The notes beneath the pieces are model-generated. The model was not told the DNA's origin, did not search any database, and was given only the letters and a program-made list of their open reading frames with translations. From NCBI GenBank assembly GCA_030916835.1, contig JAUPWA010000025.1, forward strand, positions 1 to 21,471: a stretch of DNA of 21,471 nt, in the 5' to 3' direction. The position numbers and the translations under genes were made by a program. Within the stretch, counting starts at the first letter, position 1. Every line of letters begins with the position of its first letter. Shown piece by piece: positions 20,307 to 21,471 of the stretch. The stretch comes from Patescibacteria group bacterium (GTDB taxonomy: Bacteria; Patescibacteriota; Minisyncoccia; Phycocordibacterales; SBAW01).

Positions 20307-20315
20307 AGTATAGCA
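20307..20315 (-). promoter_or_regulatory. Extended -10 box of the MFS gene, leaderless
   Basis: On the - strand TGC precedes TATACT (20312-20307), and the ATG at 20298 follows after 8 nt. No clear -35 was found. Confidence 0.55.
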
Positions 20316-20388
20316 AGCGTTTTAGTAGCTATTCTGAACAAGCTTCTCGGCAAGCGGCGCCGGTCTTTTCTCCGCGTCTATTTTTAGG

Positions 20389-20417
20389 TATACTGGTCGT
20401 GTTCTGCTTCAAGCAGA
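20389..20417 (+). promoter_or_regulatory. Likely -10 box and palindrome upstream of tRNA-Asn
   Basis: TATACT is at 20389-20394, with a weak TTTTCT 17 nt before it. The palindrome TCTGCTT-C-AAGCAGA (20403-20417) lies between it and the tRNA. Transcription would begin near 20401. Confidence 0.4.
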
Positions 20418-20424
20418 GCAATAT

Positions 20425-20496
20425 TCCGGTGTAGCTCAATGGTAGAGCAGCTCCCTGTTAAGGAGTTGGTTGTAGGTTCGAGTCCTACCGCCGGAG
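20425..20496 (+). tRNA. tRNA-Asn (anticodon GUU)
   Basis: A 72-nt cloverleaf with the acceptor TCCGGTG/CGCCGGA, the D arm GCTC...GAGC, the anticodon loop CTGTTAA giving GUU, the T arm GTAGG-TTCGAGT-CCTAC and discriminator G. CCA is not encoded. Part of its 3' end recurs at 20635-20688. Confidence 0.95.
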
Positions 20497-20507
20497 CAAA
20501 GTTCGAA

Positions 20508-20530
20508 AAGTCCCCGACTGGGGATTTTTT
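20508..20530 (+). terminator. Intrinsic terminator after tRNA-Asn
   Basis: AAGTCCCC pairs with GGGGATTT (one G-T pair) around the loop GACT, followed by a run of T to 20530. It lies 12 nt after the tRNA. Confidence 0.85.
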
Positions 20531-20555
20531 CGTACTTTAGCGCTGACTGGGCTGG

Positions 20556-20688
20556 AGGACTCGAACCGTAGGCGCGAATTTTTATTGAGCGAAGCGAGTA
20601 TAAAAATTCAGCGTTTGAAAACGAAGTTTTTAAGCGAGTCCTACTGCGTCCATCCGTAGCTTTGGCGAAGGAGGACCGCCGGAGCAAA
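20556..20688. repeat. Repeat-rich spacer built from tRNA fragments and dispersed repeats
   Basis: The 20497-20862 interval has no gene apart from the next gene's promoter. Visible parts in order: an inverted copy of the T arm (AGGACTCGAACC, 20556-20567); a 10-bp inverted repeat GAATTTTTAT/ATAAAAATTC (20576-20585/20600-20609) around AGCGAAGCGA; and a direct copy of the tRNA-Asn 3' end (CGAGTCCTAC at 20635-20644, CGCCGGAGCAAA at 20677-20688) split by 32 nt containing ATCCGTAGCTTTGGCGAAGG. I recall both the AGCGAAGCGA and the GTAGCTTTGGCGAAGGAGGA elements as common intergenic repeats in Parcubacteria; not searched. Confidence 0.65.
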
Positions 20689-20758
20689 AGGTTTTAGAGA
20701 ATCTACTTTGTAGATTAAGAGTTTTTTGAATCTGCACGTAAAGTGCCTGTCCATTCGT

Positions 20759-20778
20759 TGCCCACGGGTTGCCCAAAA
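20759..20778 (+). repeat. Second copy of the paired TGCCCA boxes
   Basis: TGCCCACG, 3 nt, then TGCCCAAAA, matching 11612-11631 at all 17 fixed positions. It lies downstream of the repeat-rich tRNA-Asn spacer and suggests that a related element once used this tRNA too. Confidence 0.6.
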
Positions 20779-20800
20779 CCATGCTGAAATGTTTCAAGAT

Positions 20801-20829
20801 TTGCATATTTTTTGAAGCCTTCATATAGT
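20801..20829 (+). promoter_or_regulatory. Promoter of the SpvB/RHS-type gene
   Basis: TTGCAT (20801-20806), a 17-nt spacer and TATAGT (20824-20829). Transcription would start near 20836, 27 nt before the ATG at 20863. Confidence 0.6.
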
Positions 20830-20862
20830 AGTGGCGTGCGTGGGCTACTGTGCAAACCATTC

Positions 20863-21471
20863 ATGCACCATATTTTTCATACATCAGGGCGTTTTTTGTA
20901 CAAAACTACAACACTTCTAGTTGTTCTTTCGATATTTTTTTCACCTCTAGCATCTGCGTATGCGCAGACGACCACTCCAATTAGCGAACCACCGCTGCCT
21001 TCAGTAGCGACAAACACGCCAGACGCTCCAACCCCTTCATTGCCGATTGATGCTGGCACTTCAGAAAACGATATTTCTCCTACAGATTTTAAGGCGCTTA
21101 CTCCACAGGTCCAGGCAGATGCGACCGCAGGTGGTGAAAATATAATTGCTCCAGAATCAGCTGCCGCAGCCGATACAAAAAAAGGCGCTGGCGTGGAAAC
21201 TACCTTAAACAAGGCGGGTACCTTTTCAACTCAAAACGCTGGTGATGAAGCAGATGTTTTTTCTGGAATAGTAACCACTCAAAACCCTTCAGGTCCTAAC
21301 TATATGTCTGGAGCTGTAACATACTCGGTACCTATAGCGATACCTCCTGGGCGCAATGGTATGCAGCCTAATATACAACTTACGTACAACAGTCAAAGGA
21401 CAGACCAATCCTCAGTCGTCGGTTACGGATGGGAGTTGTCCATGCCGTATATTCAGCGTCTTAATAAGCAA
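20863..21471 (+). CDS. Secreted SpvB/RHS-type protein, N-terminal part (cut by right edge)
   Basis: The frame runs open from the ATG at 20863 to the window end (203 codons, no stop), so only the start of a larger protein is present. A signal peptide (hydrophobic core LLVVLSIFFSPLASAYA, cleavage before QTTTP) leads into a Pro/Thr/Ala-rich low-complexity stretch (about 38-130). Next comes a segment typical of the N-terminal SpvB domain of RHS/Tc-toxin-B-like proteins: SGAVTYSVPIAIPPGRNG (about 150-167), QPNIQLTYNSQ, then VVGYGWELSMPYIQRLNK. In that family YD/RHS repeats and a variable C-terminal toxin usually follow; neither is in view. The -35/-10 pair at 20801-20829 supports expression. No immunity gene can be seen. 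Confidence 0.75.
   Translation, partial: MHHIFHTSGRFLYKTTTLLVVLSIFFSPLASAYAQTTTPISEPPLPSVATNTPDAPTPSLPIDAGTSENDISPTDFKALTPQVQADATAGGENIIAPESAAAADTKKGAGVETTLNKAGTFSTQNAGDEADVFSGIVTTQNPSGPNYMSGAVTYSVPIAIPPGRNGMQPNIQLTYNSQRTDQSSVVGYGWELSMPYIQRLNKQ

Noticed and set aside
20436..20687. Open frame on the - strand with SSFAKATDGRS and GGRTRTYNQLLNRE
   Set aside because: It is a translation of dispersed repeats and the tRNA-Asn antisense strand; no start context or protein-like pattern.

Overview
The window most resembles a Candidatus Patescibacteria (CPR, Parcubacteria-like) chromosome. This is inferred from several traits: a 503-residue IF-2 with no N-terminal extension, a run of small type IV secretion pilin-like proteins behind a lone solute-binding protein, a DUF4446-type protein, tRNA genes without an encoded CCA, short palindromic intergenic repeats of a kind I associate with Parcubacteria, and several genes whose -10 box lies 6-9 nt before the start codon (probable leaderless mRNAs). 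No rRNA or marker phylogeny is available here, so the assignment is moderate.

Layout. 1-3269 (+): end of a methyltransferase, a membrane-anchored extracellular solute-binding protein, and four small two-helix pilin-like proteins, closed by a bidirectional terminator. 3333-5723 (-): an operon of two unknown membrane proteins and a large SPFH/band-7 protein, driven by a near-perfect promoter. 5828-7702 (-): tRNA-Leu(UAG) and a secreted protein of six Ig-like repeats. 7838-8252 (+): rbfA and tRNA-Cys. 8253-11792: a 3.5 kb island. 11859-12067: tRNA-Leu(UAA) and tRNA-Lys(CUU). 12142-14186 (-): a DUF4446-type gene and infB. 14211-18899 (+): a cysteine desulfurase, an HtrA-like protein lacking the catalytic triad, and a ClpB-type disaggregase carrying a ClpC-like LGF loop. 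18874-20298 (-): a 14-helix MFS efflux pump. 20425-21471 (+): tRNA-Asn, a repeat-rich spacer, and the start of a secreted SpvB/RHS-type giant protein that runs off the right edge.

The most interesting region is 8253-11792. It is bounded by tRNA-Cys and by an exact 24-bp copy of that tRNA's 3' end 3,539 bp downstream, the signature of integration at a tRNA gene. No integrase is present. Inside are a nucleotidyltransferase, a 60-residue peptide with a Cys-Gly-Ser-Gln-Gly-Cys-Cys motif, a radical SAM maturase with a SPASM/twitch-like half-motif, and a methylthioadenosine-phosphorylase family enzyme overlapping the maturase by 119 nt. A perfect intrinsic terminator closes the set. The peptide and maturase have strong Shine-Dalgarno sites, unlike the leaderless neighbours, and the peptide gene is about 61% GC beside an AT-rich nucleotidyltransferase. 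I read it as a compact mobile cassette for a radical-SAM-modified peptide (RiPP) that carries its own enzyme to remove the 5'-deoxyadenosine by-product. The product and its function are unknown.

A second theme is that four of the five tRNA genes have a partial copy of one of their own ends nearby. At two of them the copy is interrupted by a short palindromic or dispersed repeat.
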